From: Streptococcus sp. bf_0095
Lineage (GTDB): Bacteria; Bacillota; Bacilli; Lactobacillales; Streptococcaceae
Direction of reading: 5' to 3'
Length of the DNA: 64,000 bases
NCBI RefSeq assembly: GCF_004166885.1
Contig: NZ_RCYU01000001.1
Location: 310,001-374,000 of the forward strand
The position numbers and the translations under genes are program-made. This document shows positions 1 through 7,438 of this stretch, one piece after another (positions within the stretch are counted from its first letter, which is position 1; each line of letters opens with the position of its first letter). Below the pieces are notes generated by a model that saw only the letters and a program-made list of their open reading frames with translations, had not been told where the DNA came from and searched no databases.

Positions 1-189
1 ATGCAATTCCATTAACATTCAAATAGGGGTTGGGATTTTTTCCACCTCTTTTCTTATGTGCACCTTATTCCTCTCGTTCGCTTTTTTTGAAAAATTAGGG
101 TAGAATAGAAGTCGTATTTTAAAAAGAATAGATCAATAGTGATAGAGGTGAATTCTCTTCTATCCATCAAAACGAAAAGAGGTGACCAT

Positions 190-792
190 ATGTGGAAATG
201 GATCAAACGACTCATCGGACTGACCTTCCTCCTAGTTATTGTCTTAGCAGTTTTCTTGATACCAGCAAAGGTTTCGACTCAAGAGCAATTTAAAAATGTA
301 ACAGTGAATACTTCGCTGGTAGATCTGGCTCAAGAAGGCTTCTCTACAGCAGACGTGACTGCTTCTGGCCTGCAAACAGAGCTTCAACTGAATTCTCCTC
401 AATTGCGCCAAGTTATTAAATCCATGGCAGGGGAAATGACAGATGAAACTCTCCTCAATACAGCAGTTGCTATGAATGGAGAGTATATCAATGTTCAGGT
501 TCCGATTGAACTGGGACCGGTGGAAACCATGGTGAGCATGGACTTTTCAGCTAGTGTGACGGATCAACAATTGACCTTGAACCTAGAACGGGCCCGTCTT
601 GGACATCTGCCGATTCCACGTAGCTTGGTTGCTTCAAAGATTGCTGAAAAAGTTAACCAAGAGGGCACAGGAGCTACTATGATAGGGAATCAAATCCAAT
701 TGACCATGCCGACAAGTGGCTACCGAATCCATTCTGCGAAGGTCGAAAAAGGGAACATGGTATTACAGATTATTGTTCCAATTTCCTATTAA
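190..792 (+). CDS. YpmS-like membrane-anchored protein (DUF2140 type)
   Basis: A 200-residue protein. The ATG at 190 is chosen because AGAGGTG lies just upstream; a GTG at 139 in the same frame has no such site. Residues 1-8 are basic and aromatic (MWKWIKRL), residues 9-27 form one membrane segment, and the remainder is extracytoplasmic without a lipobox. The motif LGHLPIPRSLV near residue 140 resembles the YpmS/DUF2140 family, whose biochemical role is unknown to me. It is followed by a weak hairpin and then by cutC. The family call is moderate; the membrane topology is clear. Confidence 0.75.
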   Translation: MWKWIKRLIGLTFLLVIVLAVFLIPAKVSTQEQFKNVTVNTSLVDLAQEGFSTADVTASGLQTELQLNSPQLRQVIKSMAGEMTDETLLNTAVAMNGEYINVQVPIELGPVETMVSMDFSASVTDQQLTLNLERARLGHLPIPRSLVASKIAEKVNQEGTGATMIGNQIQLTMPTSGYRIHSAKVEKGNMVLQIIVPISY

Positions 793-901
793 GCATCAAC
801 CATTGGTTTCTGATGAGGCTGATGGTTTTTCTAATTGACAAAGAAATGAAAAAAGAGTAAGGTAGAACAAGAAAACGATTTCAAATACAGGGAGATTTAG
901 G

Positions 902-1537
902 ATGCCGTTATATGAATTTTGTGCAGAGAACATAACACTGTTAGAGAAGGCTTTTCAAGCAGGAGCGCGTCGTGTAGAATTATGTGATAACTTAGCGGTT
1001 GGAGGTACGACTCCAAGCTATGGTGTGATCAAAGAGGCTGTGAAGCTTGCTAAAGATTATCAGGCAAAGGTCATCGTTATGATTCGTCCACGAGGTGGAG
1101 ATTTTGTATACTCTGAGCAAGAGCTAGACATAATGTTAGAAGACTGGAAAATTGCCCGTGACCTGGGTGTTGATGGTTTAGCTGTTGGGGCTTTGACTGC
1201 TGACAATCAGCTGGATAAAGATGCCATGCTTCGTTTCATCGAAGCCAGTCAAGGATTTGAATTGACCATGCATATGGCATTTGACCAGATTCCTTTAGAA
1301 GATCAAGCTGCGAGTATCGAGTGGATGAAGAAAGTAGGCGTGACGAGACTATTAACAAGAGCCGGCAGTCCAGAAACAGACTTAGAACAACGGTTGCAAC
1401 GCTACGAAGAGTATGCCCAGCTTGCAGATCGCCAGTTAGAAATCTTGGCAGGTGGAGGAGTCTCTTTGGAGAATCGTCAGCTTTTCCTTGATGTTCCAGG
1501 GGTGGATCAGGTCCATGGAACTCGTGTTGTCTTTTAA
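902..1537 (+). CDS. cutC: CutC family protein
   Basis: A 211-residue TIM-barrel protein of the CutC family, historically linked to copper homeostasis; in streptococci the function is not settled. The N-terminus contains the family pattern of a Glu-rich first strand followed by GARRVELC. The VMIRPRGGDF segment and the late GGGVS...VHG segment are typical of the barrel. Length matches other firmicute CutC proteins. A GGGAGA ribosome binding site lies about 8 nt before the ATG. A Rho-independent terminator follows at about 1546, so it appears to be a single-gene unit. Confidence 0.9.
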   Translation: MPLYEFCAENITLLEKAFQAGARRVELCDNLAVGGTTPSYGVIKEAVKLAKDYQAKVIVMIRPRGGDFVYSEQELDIMLEDWKIARDLGVDGLAVGALTADNQLDKDAMLRFIEASQGFELTMHMAFDQIPLEDQAASIEWMKKVGVTRLLTRAGSPETDLEQRLQRYEEYAQLADRQLEILAGGGVSLENRQLFLDVPGVDQVHGTRVVF

Positions 1538-1545
1538 AGATATAT

Positions 1546-1577
1546 GAGTTGAGGAAGAAATCTCAGCTCTTTTTTCT
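1546..1577 (+). terminator. terminator after cutC
   Basis: GAGTTGAG and CTCAGCTC form a hairpin with one G-U type pair, followed directly by a T-rich tail. Confidence 0.65.
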
Positions 1578-1611
1578 TGATTTTTGGTATACTGGAGGAA
1601 AGGAGTAGTAC

Positions 1612-2271
1612 GTGTTTTTACCAGATTATTTTGAGAAATACAGTATAGACAATGAAAAAGCTCTAGCTTATGGGTTTTCAAAGCAGGGAGAGAAGTTTCA
1701 CTATGATCAACAGATCCTGGATGGAGACTTCAAACTTTATGTGACTGTCCAAAGTAAGCAAGTGCATTTTTGGCTAGTGGATCAGGAGACAGGCGACGAC
1801 TATGTGCAGCTTCATATGGACCAGATGGTTGGTCAATATGTTGGCCAAGTCAGAGAAGCTTGCCAGCAGGCCTTAGAGGATATCAGAAGCTCCTGTTTTG
1901 CTGTCAAAGATTTTTTGTATCCTCAGACCAAGCGCTTGGTGGATTGGATCAGCCGGCAATATGACCGTCCTATCGAATACCTCTGGGACCGTTCTCCGGA
2001 CTCGGGCGTCTTCCGTCATCAAAAGGATCTCAAATGGTTTGGCGTCTTGATGAAGATAGACTGGTCCAAGCTAGATGCGAGGCAGGAAGGGAAGATTGAG
2101 GTCTTAAATCTTAAACAGGATCATGTCAGCCAACTCTTAGAAGAACCCCATTTCTATCCGGCTTATCATATGAACAAGAAGTACTGGATCAGCATTCCCT
2201 TGGATGGTCGAGTGGAGGATGATCTTCTCTTTGAGCTTGTGGCTAAGAGCTGGGTCTTGACTAAGAAGTAA
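1612..2271 (+). CDS. YjbR/MmcQ family protein
   Basis: A 219-residue protein with a GTG start at 1612. The start is supported by GGAGGAAAGGAG ending about 6 nt upstream, and no ATG is better placed. The C-terminal half carries the YjbR/MmcQ-like pattern, with KWFGVLMKI, then LNLK, then FYPAYHMNKKYWISIPLDG. This fold is often called DNA-binding-like but its function is not established. The N-terminal half is a streptococcal extension that I do not recognise. The gene is followed by the first copy of the three-hairpin repeat, which probably also terminates transcription from both directions because the next gene converges on it. Confidence 0.8.
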   Translation: MFLPDYFEKYSIDNEKALAYGFSKQGEKFHYDQQILDGDFKLYVTVQSKQVHFWLVDQETGDDYVQLHMDQMVGQYVGQVREACQQALEDIRSSCFAVKDFLYPQTKRLVDWISRQYDRPIEYLWDRSPDSGVFRHQKDLKWFGVLMKIDWSKLDARQEGKIEVLNLKQDHVSQLLEEPHFYPAYHMNKKYWISIPLDGRVEDDLLFELVAKSWVLTKK

Positions 2272-2311
2272 GGTTAACCCAACTCATAAGTAAAAGTGAA
2301 TGAAACATAAA

Positions 2312-2492
2312 AAGAGAGTGGGACAGAAATCGGTAATTCGTTAGAATTCGATTTCGTCGTCCCACCTCCGCACAGTTGAGTAGGGCTGTAAAAGCTGATG
2401 AAATCAGCGTAGTAGAGGCCACTCAACCACTGCGTCTTGCTCGATAATCCAAAGACAATTGAAAGGCTAGGACTTATGTCCTAGCCTCTTTT
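2312..2492 (+). repeat. Three-hairpin intergenic repeat, copy 1
   Basis: First of four copies of a ~178-bp element in this window (others near 8619, 53429 and 55879). Its ends are imperfect inverted repeats: GAGAGTGGGACAGAAAT at the left, and GAGGCTGGGACAAAAGT-like when the right end is read in reverse. It folds into three successive hairpins: GTGGGAC (2318) with GTCCCAC (2359-2365); GTTGAGT (2375) with ACTCAAC (2421-2427), enclosing GCTGATgaaATCAGC; and AGGCTAGGAC (2464-2473) with GTCCTAGCCT (2478-2487) followed by T residues. It lies between convergent genes. The last hairpin pairs perfectly only in this copy. Confidence 0.9.
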
Positions 2493-2513
2493 ATAATGGA
2501 GAAATTCCCGGAC

Positions 2514-3176
2514 TTATTGCTCTTTGGTCAATGAGAAGTGGAAATCTCTGTAATTGCTATAGTCAAACTCTGTATTGATATCTGTTGTGAAGGCTATCGG
2601 AGTATAATGACCTTCCTCAAGGATAAATCCTGGTTTGAAGCGGAAATTTGCTACTCCTAATCCAGTAATACCAGGAAGAAGAGCATCTGCGCCATTAAGA
2701 CCTTCTGACTCCCAGTAATAGACATTACCAGATGCTTGAATAGCTCTTGCAGTATAGGTAGCTGTGCGTGTTGGTTCACTATCATTTTTAAAGCTAACGA
2801 CAGTTGTAATATCTCCATTGGCTTCAATAGTCATTTTGATGCTATCCGCCTGAGGGCTAGATCCTACCCATGTGCCGACAAGATCTGCAGGAACAACTGC
2901 TTGATCAGTTGAAGTTGTATTTTCTGCCTTGTTCGGTTCAGTTGAAGCTGACGGGTTACTTGCCTGACTTGAAGGAGTAGTACTTTCTTTTGCTTGAGAA
3001 GAAGAAACTGTAGCTTTTTTATTCAAGCTAGCTTTTGGCTTTTTCTCAACTTTCGAGCTAGAAGCTTTTTCGGATGAGGAAGTTGTTTTATCTTTTGAGC
3101 CACACCCTCCCAAAGCAAGTCCAAGTGATGCAGCCAAAAGAGAGGCTGCAGTCCAACGAATCAAAGATCGTTTCAT
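2514..3176 (-). CDS. Lipoprotein with Ser/Lys/Thr-rich linker
   Basis: A 220-residue predicted lipoprotein. Residues 1-24 form a signal peptide ending in the lipobox LGGC, followed by about 70 residues rich in Ser, Lys, Thr and Ala, typical of a wall-spanning linker. The C-terminal ~115 residues form a globular domain beginning near VGTWVGSSP, with alternating strand-like segments similar in style to small streptococcal extracytoplasmic beta-domains. I do not recognise a specific function. It has its own promoter (TTGACA-16-TATAAT) and converges on repeat copy 1. GAGGTGATATT precedes the ATG. Confidence 0.85.
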   Translation of the reverse strand: MKRSLIRWTAASLLAASLGLALGGCGSKDKTTSSSEKASSSKVEKKPKASLNKKATVSSSQAKESTTPSSQASNPSASTEPNKAENTTSTDQAVVPADLVGTWVGSSPQADSIKMTIEANGDITTVVSFKNDSEPTRTATYTARAIQASGNVYYWESEGLNGADALLPGITGLGVANFRFKPGFILEEGHYTPIAFTTDINTEFDYSNYRDFHFSLTKEQ

Positions 3177-3205
3177 AATATCACCTCTTTATCTTTCTGA
3201 CTTAG

Positions 3206-3233
3206 ATTATACTCCTATTGTTACAGATGTCAA
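3206..3233 (-). promoter_or_regulatory. Promoter of the lipoprotein gene
   Basis: On the minus strand TTGACA (3233-3228) is separated by 16 bp from a perfect TATAAT (3211-3206), about 30 nt before the ATG. Confidence 0.8.
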
Positions 3234-3316
3234 GCAATTTTTTGTAATAAATGTAAAATTTTTGTAACATAGTTTTATATATAAAAATAACTCAAGAATA
3301 GAAGGATGGGATTGAA

Positions 3317-4585
3317 TTATAGATAAGCGATAATTTGGGGTAAAACCTCTTCCAGTTTATCCTGTTCAATGCGGGTAAAGGCATAGGGACAAGTTTGGAT
3401 ATAGGCTGATTCAAAGAAGCGAAGGGGAAGTCCACTGTGTTTTAGTCGTGCAATCGAAGAAACTTGTCTCAAATCTAGCAAGACTCCCCCAATGACAGGC
3501 CAAGCGGGAATGGGGAGAGAATGTTGATAGAGAAGAGAAGTAGCCTGCTCTGTTTGGATGGCTTGCTGTTGGTGAAGGAGTCCTTTATTTTTGGCAAACA
3601 TTCCATTGTCAATATAGAGACTCAAGGCCTTCTGCATGACTAAGTTACTTTCGTAGTCGAGTGTTCCCTTCAATTTTAAGACAGGGGCAAGGAGGGCCTG
3701 TGGCAGGACCATAGAAGTGATCCGAAGGGCAGAGAAGAGGCTGGTAGAAAAGGACTTGATGTAGATGACCCGGTCAGATGCATCCAGATAATGAAAGCTA
3801 GGAGAAAAATGTGGATCATAATCTCCCAAGTAATCGTCCTCGACAATATAGACATCATAGAGTTCTGCTAAGGCCAAAATCTGTTCCTTCTCTTGTTTGC
3901 TATAACTATGTCCCAGAGGATAATGGTAGCGGGGAATGGTATAGAAAAATTTGATCCTGCCACTTTTGAAAATGGCTTCCAGTTGGTCAAAGTCAATTCC
4001 TTGAGGCAAGCGATTGATGCTTTGATAAGGTAAGTCTTGCTCCTGAATTAATTTATTGATGCGGTAATAGGTTGGTTGCTCTACTAGGATTTCTTCTTTT
4101 TGGTTTGGGAAGGCGACCTGGCTTAGGAGGTAGAGGGCTTGCTGGGTTCCTGAGGTGATAACGATTTGTTGCTCCTGGGTATAAATCGCATCTTCTCGCA
4201 GGAGAGAAGCAATAGATTGACGGAGATCGACAAGACCTTCTTGTTTTTCATAGTAGTTGAAGAGGTAATTATCACGACCGACAAGGGTTTCGTTGATACA
4301 AGTCCGAAAGTCTTCAAAGGCCTGGAAGCGATCTTCCTTGAGGCGAAGAGGCAGGTCGGTATGCTTTCCAGTCTCTTCCTCCAGGACATAATAGCCGCTT
4401 TGGGGCTTAGCATAGATATAGTTCTTGTAGCTGAGCTCGAGCAGGGCCCGTTGGACGGTATCCTTACTGCAGGCATACTGAGTGGCTAGTTGGCGAACGG
4501 AAGGCAGGCGGTCTCCAGTTTTTAGGATCCCCTGGTCAATCTGGTTTTTCAATGTAGTAAAAATCTTTTGGTATTTGGTTGTCAT
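3317..4585 (-). CDS. MocR/GabR-type regulator lacking the PLP lysine
   Basis: A 422-residue fusion of an N-terminal GntR winged helix (residues ~1-70, with LPSVRQLATQYACSKDTV) to a fold-type I aminotransferase domain (residues ~95-422). The ATG at 4585 fits the promoter at 4611-4639 and the usual MTTKYQKIF-like start; an upstream in-frame ATG would lie at the promoter. MocR proteins normally bind pyridoxal phosphate through a Lys in a motif like GTFSKSL. Here the aligned segment reads IKSFSTSLFSALRI, so the Schiff-base Lys is Thr281, while the upstream EDDY is intact. A nearby Lys277 might substitute but sits four residues early. The target genes are unknown; it lies downstream of hemolysin III, with a terminator between them. 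Confidence 0.85.
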   Translation of the reverse strand: MTTKYQKIFTTLKNQIDQGILKTGDRLPSVRQLATQYACSKDTVQRALLELSYKNYIYAKPQSGYYVLEEETGKHTDLPLRLKEDRFQAFEDFRTCINETLVGRDNYLFNYYEKQEGLVDLRQSIASLLREDAIYTQEQQIVITSGTQQALYLLSQVAFPNQKEEILVEQPTYYRINKLIQEQDLPYQSINRLPQGIDFDQLEAIFKSGRIKFFYTIPRYHYPLGHSYSKQEKEQILALAELYDVYIVEDDYLGDYDPHFSPSFHYLDASDRVIYIKSFSTSLFSALRITSMVLPQALLAPVLKLKGTLDYESNLVMQKALSLYIDNGMFAKNKGLLHQQQAIQTEQATSLLYQHSLPIPAWPVIGGVLLDLRQVSSIARLKHSGLPLRFFESAYIQTCPYAFTRIEQDKLEEVLPQIIAYL

Positions 4586-4610
4586 AACTGTCCCCGTACA
4601 ATTTTTCTTT

Positions 4611-4639
4611 ATTGTAGTCAATTGGGTGTAAAAAAGCAA
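4611..4639 (-). promoter_or_regulatory. Promoter of the MocR-type gene
   Basis: TTGCTT (4639-4634), a 17-bp spacer and TACAAT (4616-4611) on the minus strand, giving a short leader to the ATG at 4585. Confidence 0.7.
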
Positions 4640-4645
4640 CTAAAA

Positions 4646-4670
4646 AGTGACTCCCTATAAGAGAGTCACT
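4646..4670 (-). terminator. terminator after hemolysin III
   Basis: AGTGACTC and GAGTCACT form a perfect 8-bp stem; on the minus strand it is followed by a T run. Confidence 0.7.
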
Positions 4671-4673
4671 GTC

Positions 4674-5321
4674 TTACATGACATACACAATCGCGATATA
4701 TTGGAGAGCAGAAGCGGCTAAGATGAAGAGGTGCCAAATCATATGGAAATAAGGTTTCTTTTTGGCGTAAAATCCAGCTCCAACTGTATAACACAGGCCA
4801 CCCATCAGCATCAAACCCCAGAAGGTTGGACTTGTTTGGCTGATGATCTGTGGGATAATGAAAATCACCAACCATCCCATAATCAAATAGAGGGCCAAGC
4901 TGAATTTTTCATTTACCTTCTTAGCAAAAATCTTGTAGAGTATCCCAAAGATAGTCGTCCCCCATTGAATCAGGATAATGGCATAGCCGAACCAGTTGTT
5001 CATGAGAGAAAGAACGACGGGTGTATAGCTACCTGCAATGGCAATATAAATCATGGAGTGATCGATAATGCGAAGGACATACTTTTGAGGTGAGTCATAG
5101 GCCATGGCATGGTAAATTGTCGATGAGAGAAACATGAGAAAGAGACTGATGACAAAAATCGAGGTCCCGACAGCTGCTAAAGTCCCATGTGTTTCATAAC
5201 TATAGATAGCAGAAGTTGGAATGAGAAAGAGCATCAAAACAGCCCCGACTGCATGGGTGACACTATTTGCGATTTCTTCTCCAAAGGATAATCGTTTACT
5301 TAATTTACTAGCATAATTCAC
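4674..5321 (-). CDS. Hemolysin III family (PAQR/TrhA) membrane protein
   Basis: A 215-residue integral membrane protein with seven predicted membrane segments and the family signatures: EEIANSVTHAVGA near the N-terminus, SSTIYHAM in the second segment, DHSMIYIAIAGSYTP in the middle and HMIWHLFIL near the C-terminus. The conserved His, Asp and Ser residues fit the metal-binding hydrolase-like site of PAQR proteins. The physiological role of TrhA-type proteins probably concerns membrane lipid homeostasis; 'hemolysin' is a historical name. It is separated by only 2 nt from the upstream DUF1836 gene, so the two are probably co-transcribed. Confidence 0.9.
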   Translation of the reverse strand: MNYASKLSKRLSFGEEIANSVTHAVGAVLMLFLIPTSAIYSYETHGTLAAVGTSIFVISLFLMFLSSTIYHAMAYDSPQKYVLRIIDHSMIYIAIAGSYTPVVLSLMNNWFGYAIILIQWGTTIFGILYKIFAKKVNEKFSLALYLIMGWLVIFIIPQIISQTSPTFWGLMLMGGLCYTVGAGFYAKKKPYFHMIWHLFILAASALQYIAIVYVM

Positions 5322-5323
5322 TT

Positions 5324-5767
5324 TTATTTTTCCTCCTCAGAATGAACATGGATATAGGATAGGGTTTCTTGGTAGAGCAAAACGGTACGACAGGCAGATC
5401 CGATAATGGGTGCTAAAGGTTCTTTCTCTTCATGGAGAAAGTCCACAAAACTATTGTAGAGGTCTGCGGAGTTGGCTTGACTCTGCAAGAGGTTCAAGGT
5501 AGCCGCGATCTCTTGAATCGAAAAAACCGTCTTTAAGGTTGTAATAGCAATGAGACGGGCAACCTGCTGTCGCTTGTATTTCTTCTTATCTGGTTTTGGC
5601 AGGTAGCCGTGTTTAACGTAATTATTGACCATGGAAGCCGTTAAGCCCTTGTCTGTTTCTGAGATAAAAGGCGCACACACCTTATTGACATAGAGGAGGA
5701 CTTGGTCCAAATAAAGATCAATATCAGGAATTTCTTCCCACTTGGGATAACTGTAGTTGAATAAAAT
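5324..5767 (-). CDS. DUF1836 protein, probable regulator, apparent ATT start
   Basis: A member of the DUF1836 family, with a MerR-like helix-turn-helix in its N-terminal half (SMVNNYVKHGYLPKPDKKKY, then RQQVARLIAI). The first ATG/GTG/TTG-type codon in frame is TTG at 5710, but it has no ribosome binding site. It would also remove the conserved block WEEIPDIDLYLDQVLLY, which starts at codon 10 of the longer frame. Reading upstream, the frame stays open to an ATT codon at 5767-5765, preceded by AAAGAGG at a normal distance. I therefore annotate 147 residues starting at ATT, as known for infC in other bacteria. The promoter and a palindrome overlapping its -10 box suggest autoregulation. Hemolysin III follows directly. 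Confidence 0.75.
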   Translation of the reverse strand: MLFNYSYPKWEEIPDIDLYLDQVLLYVNKVCAPFISETDKGLTASMVNNYVKHGYLPKPDKKKYKRQQVARLIAITTLKTVFSIQEIAATLNLLQSQANSADLYNSFVDFLHEEKEPLAPIIGSACRTVLLYQETLSYIHVHSEEEK

Positions 5768-5782
5768 AGTTATTACCTCTTT

Positions 5783-5833
5783 GTTATCTAGTTTTAATAA
5801 CTAGATGATAACATGATGGTAATTTTATGTCAA
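5783..5833 (-). promoter_or_regulatory. DUF1836 promoter with overlapping palindrome
   Basis: Minus-strand TTGACA (5833-5828), 17-bp spacer, TATCAT (5810-5805) with an upstream TG. The imperfect inverted repeat GTTATCTAGTT / AACTAGATGATAAC (5783-5812) covers the -10 box and start site, as expected of an operator. The -35 bases 5828-5833 also lie exactly where the -35 of the opposing yaaA promoter would fall. Confidence 0.65.
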
Positions 5834-5844
5834 GCGAAAATGAA

Positions 5845-5862
5845 ATATGGTACAATAAATCT
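5845..5862 (+). promoter_or_regulatory. yaaA extended -10, probably leaderless
   Basis: TATGG followed by TACAAT (5851-5856) ends 6 nt before the ATG at 5863. There is no ribosome binding site, so transcription should begin at or next to the start codon. Confidence 0.65.
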
Positions 5863-6591
5863 ATGAAACTATTAATTCCAACTGCAAAAGAAATGAATCT
5901 GGATACCCCAGAAAAAACGGGTTATCCTGTATCAAATGAGACACAAGCGGTCATCGATGCCTTAGCTTCATTATCTCTAGAAGAGTTAGCCTCACTTTAT
6001 AAGATTACTGAAGAGCGGGCAAGTGAAGAAGAGCAACGAATCCGAGCGCTCAAGTCGGGTACAGCTAAGACCTATCCAGCTTTGAATCTCTTCGACGGTC
6101 TCATGTACCGGAATATCCGCCGTACGGACTGGACGGAAGCAGAAGCGGCTTATGTGCAAGACCATCTCTTGATCACCTCAGCTCTTTATGGGGTGATTCC
6201 GGCCCTTACTCCGATTGCTCCCCATCGTTTGGACTTTCTCATGAAGCTTAAGGTCCAGGGGAAATCCTTAAAGACTTTTTGGAAGGCTAGCTATGATCAA
6301 GCTCTTCAGGAGGAAGATCTAATTATTTCTTTGCTTTCCAGTGAGTTTGAAACCGTCTTTTCTAAGGAGATTCAAGATCGGATGGTGACCTTTAAATTTC
6401 TAGAAGAGAAAAATGGTCAGTTGAAGGTGCATTCGACCATTTCTAAGAAAGCGCGGGGGGCTTTTGTGACAGCCTTACTAGAGAAGCAGATCACGAAGGT
6501 CGAAGAGATGAAGCAGTTAAGCTTTAATGGATTTACTTACCAACCTGATTTATCAACTGAAAAACAATTAGTCTTTGTGAAATATGAGTAA
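5863..6591 (+). CDS. yaaA: YaaA family peroxide stress protein
   Basis: A 242-residue YaaA protein (DUF328). In other bacteria YaaA limits free iron and oxidative damage during hydrogen peroxide stress. The N-terminus MKLLIPTAKEMN is the family start. The region FDGLMYRNIRR followed by YGVIPALTPIAPHRLDFLMKL, and the C-terminal FNGFTYQPD, are diagnostic. An in-frame ATG at 5827 is rejected because it lies upstream of the -10 box. The gene is divergent from DUF1836 and is followed by a strong hairpin. An intact yaaA makes sense in a peroxide-producing oral streptococcus, though peroxide production is inferred, not seen here. Confidence 0.92.
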   Translation: MKLLIPTAKEMNLDTPEKTGYPVSNETQAVIDALASLSLEELASLYKITEERASEEEQRIRALKSGTAKTYPALNLFDGLMYRNIRRTDWTEAEAAYVQDHLLITSALYGVIPALTPIAPHRLDFLMKLKVQGKSLKTFWKASYDQALQEEDLIISLLSSEFETVFSKEIQDRMVTFKFLEEKNGQLKVHSTISKKARGAFVTALLEKQITKVEEMKQLSFNGFTYQPDLSTEKQLVFVKYE

Positions 6592-6599
6592 AATAGAAG

Positions 6600-6630
6600 G
6601 TACTAGTCAACAGCGACTAGTACATTTTGT
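6600..6630 (+). terminator. terminator after yaaA
   Basis: Perfect 9-bp stem GTACTAGTC / GACTAGTAC (6600-6623) followed by a T-rich stretch. Confidence 0.7.
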
Positions 6631-6640
6631 TCTTGAGAAT

Positions 6641-6673
6641 AAAAAAACGCGTTCATAGTTAGCCATGAACACG
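6641..6673 (-). terminator. terminator after marR
   Basis: CGTGTTCAT / ATGAACGCG stem on the minus strand followed by a run of seven T. Confidence 0.75.
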
Positions 6674-6693
6674 ACTGATTGAATGATTAGAAT

Positions 6694-7140
6694 TTAGTGG
6701 GAGCCCTTTAGTTTTTTCAGAAGAGTTTGCAGTTGTTTTTGCTCTTCTTCGCTAAAGACACTCATAACTTTTTGAACATTTCGTATATGATCAGGAAGAA
6801 CTTCGATAATTTTTTTACGGCCCTTTTCTGTCAAAGAAACAATGCAGGCACGACGGTCGTCTGGATCCGTTTCGCGTTTGATCCATCCATCACGCACCAT
6901 ATTTCGAATGACGACAGTCATATTTCCAGAGGTCGCTAAAATACTGTCAATCAGGTTCTGAATCCGCAGATCCCCCTTACTATACAAGGTTTCCAAAACG
7001 GAAAACTGAGTAGGGGTCAACTGATGGTCCTTAAAGACATGGGACTCTGCTGCACGAAAAGTCCGTTCCGCCTTGTGAAAGACAATCATGGTTTTTAATT
7101 CTGTTTGGGCTTCTTCAAATAGTTTTTCTAAATTCTTCAT
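6694..7140 (-). CDS. MarR family transcriptional regulator
   Basis: A 148-residue winged-helix regulator. The recognition region (LTPTQFSVLETLYSKGDLRIQNLIDSI then TSGNMTVVIRNMV) and the wing with DPDDRRACIVSLTEKG are classical MarR signatures. The ligand and targets are unknown. There is no ribosome binding site: the extended -10 TGATAAAAT (7155-7147) stands 6 nt before the ATG, so the mRNA is probably leaderless. The inverted repeat ACTATT (7141-7146) / AATAGT (7159-7164) spans this -10 and is a candidate autoregulatory site. The gene stands alone between terminators. Confidence 0.9.
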   Translation of the reverse strand: MKNLEKLFEEAQTELKTMIVFHKAERTFRAAESHVFKDHQLTPTQFSVLETLYSKGDLRIQNLIDSILATSGNMTVVIRNMVRDGWIKRETDPDDRRACIVSLTEKGRKKIIEVLPDHIRNVQKVMSVFSEEEQKQLQTLLKKLKGSH

Positions 7141-7164
7141 ACTATTATTTTATCAATAAATAGT
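7141..7164 (-). promoter_or_regulatory. marR -10 box and candidate operator
   Basis: TG-A-TAAAAT (7155-7147) 6 nt from the start codon, bracketed by the inverted repeat ACTATT/AATAGT. The rest of the 7165-7438 gap holds only the aminotransferase promoter and leader. Confidence 0.55.
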
Positions 7165-7324
7165 ATTAGACGCTATTAAGCCTTAATATCAAATAGATTA
7201 CAGGCGGGTGACAAGATAATAGAATTATCAACACAAGAAATAGGTCTGTTAACTTTAATCTCAAATTATTTCTTTGTCGAATAGTAAGAAGGTGTAAAGT
7301 TTCTGGGTAATCCTTAGTAAAATC

Positions 7325-7354
7325 TTGCTCCAAGTCAGATAGATGGTGTATAAT
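7325..7354 (+). promoter_or_regulatory. Promoter of the aminotransferase gene
   Basis: TTGCTC (7325-7330), 18-bp spacer, TATAAT (7349-7354). The ~75-nt leader contains CCAGCT/AGCTGG, which could pair; no known riboswitch is recognised. Confidence 0.6.
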
Positions 7355-7438
7355 ATAGGTATTGTAGCCAGCTTCTGGTAGAATCTTTGTCTAAATTTGT
7401 TCGTCTGTAGCTGGTCCCAAATAGAAAGTAGGTAAGGT

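Noticed and set aside
4166..4489. Plus-strand open frame of ~107 codons inside the MocR-type gene
   Set aside because: Fully antisense to a recognisable gene, no family features and no ribosome binding site.
5827..5862. Upstream ATG extending yaaA by 12 codons
   Set aside because: It lies upstream of the -10 box and outside the family N-terminus.
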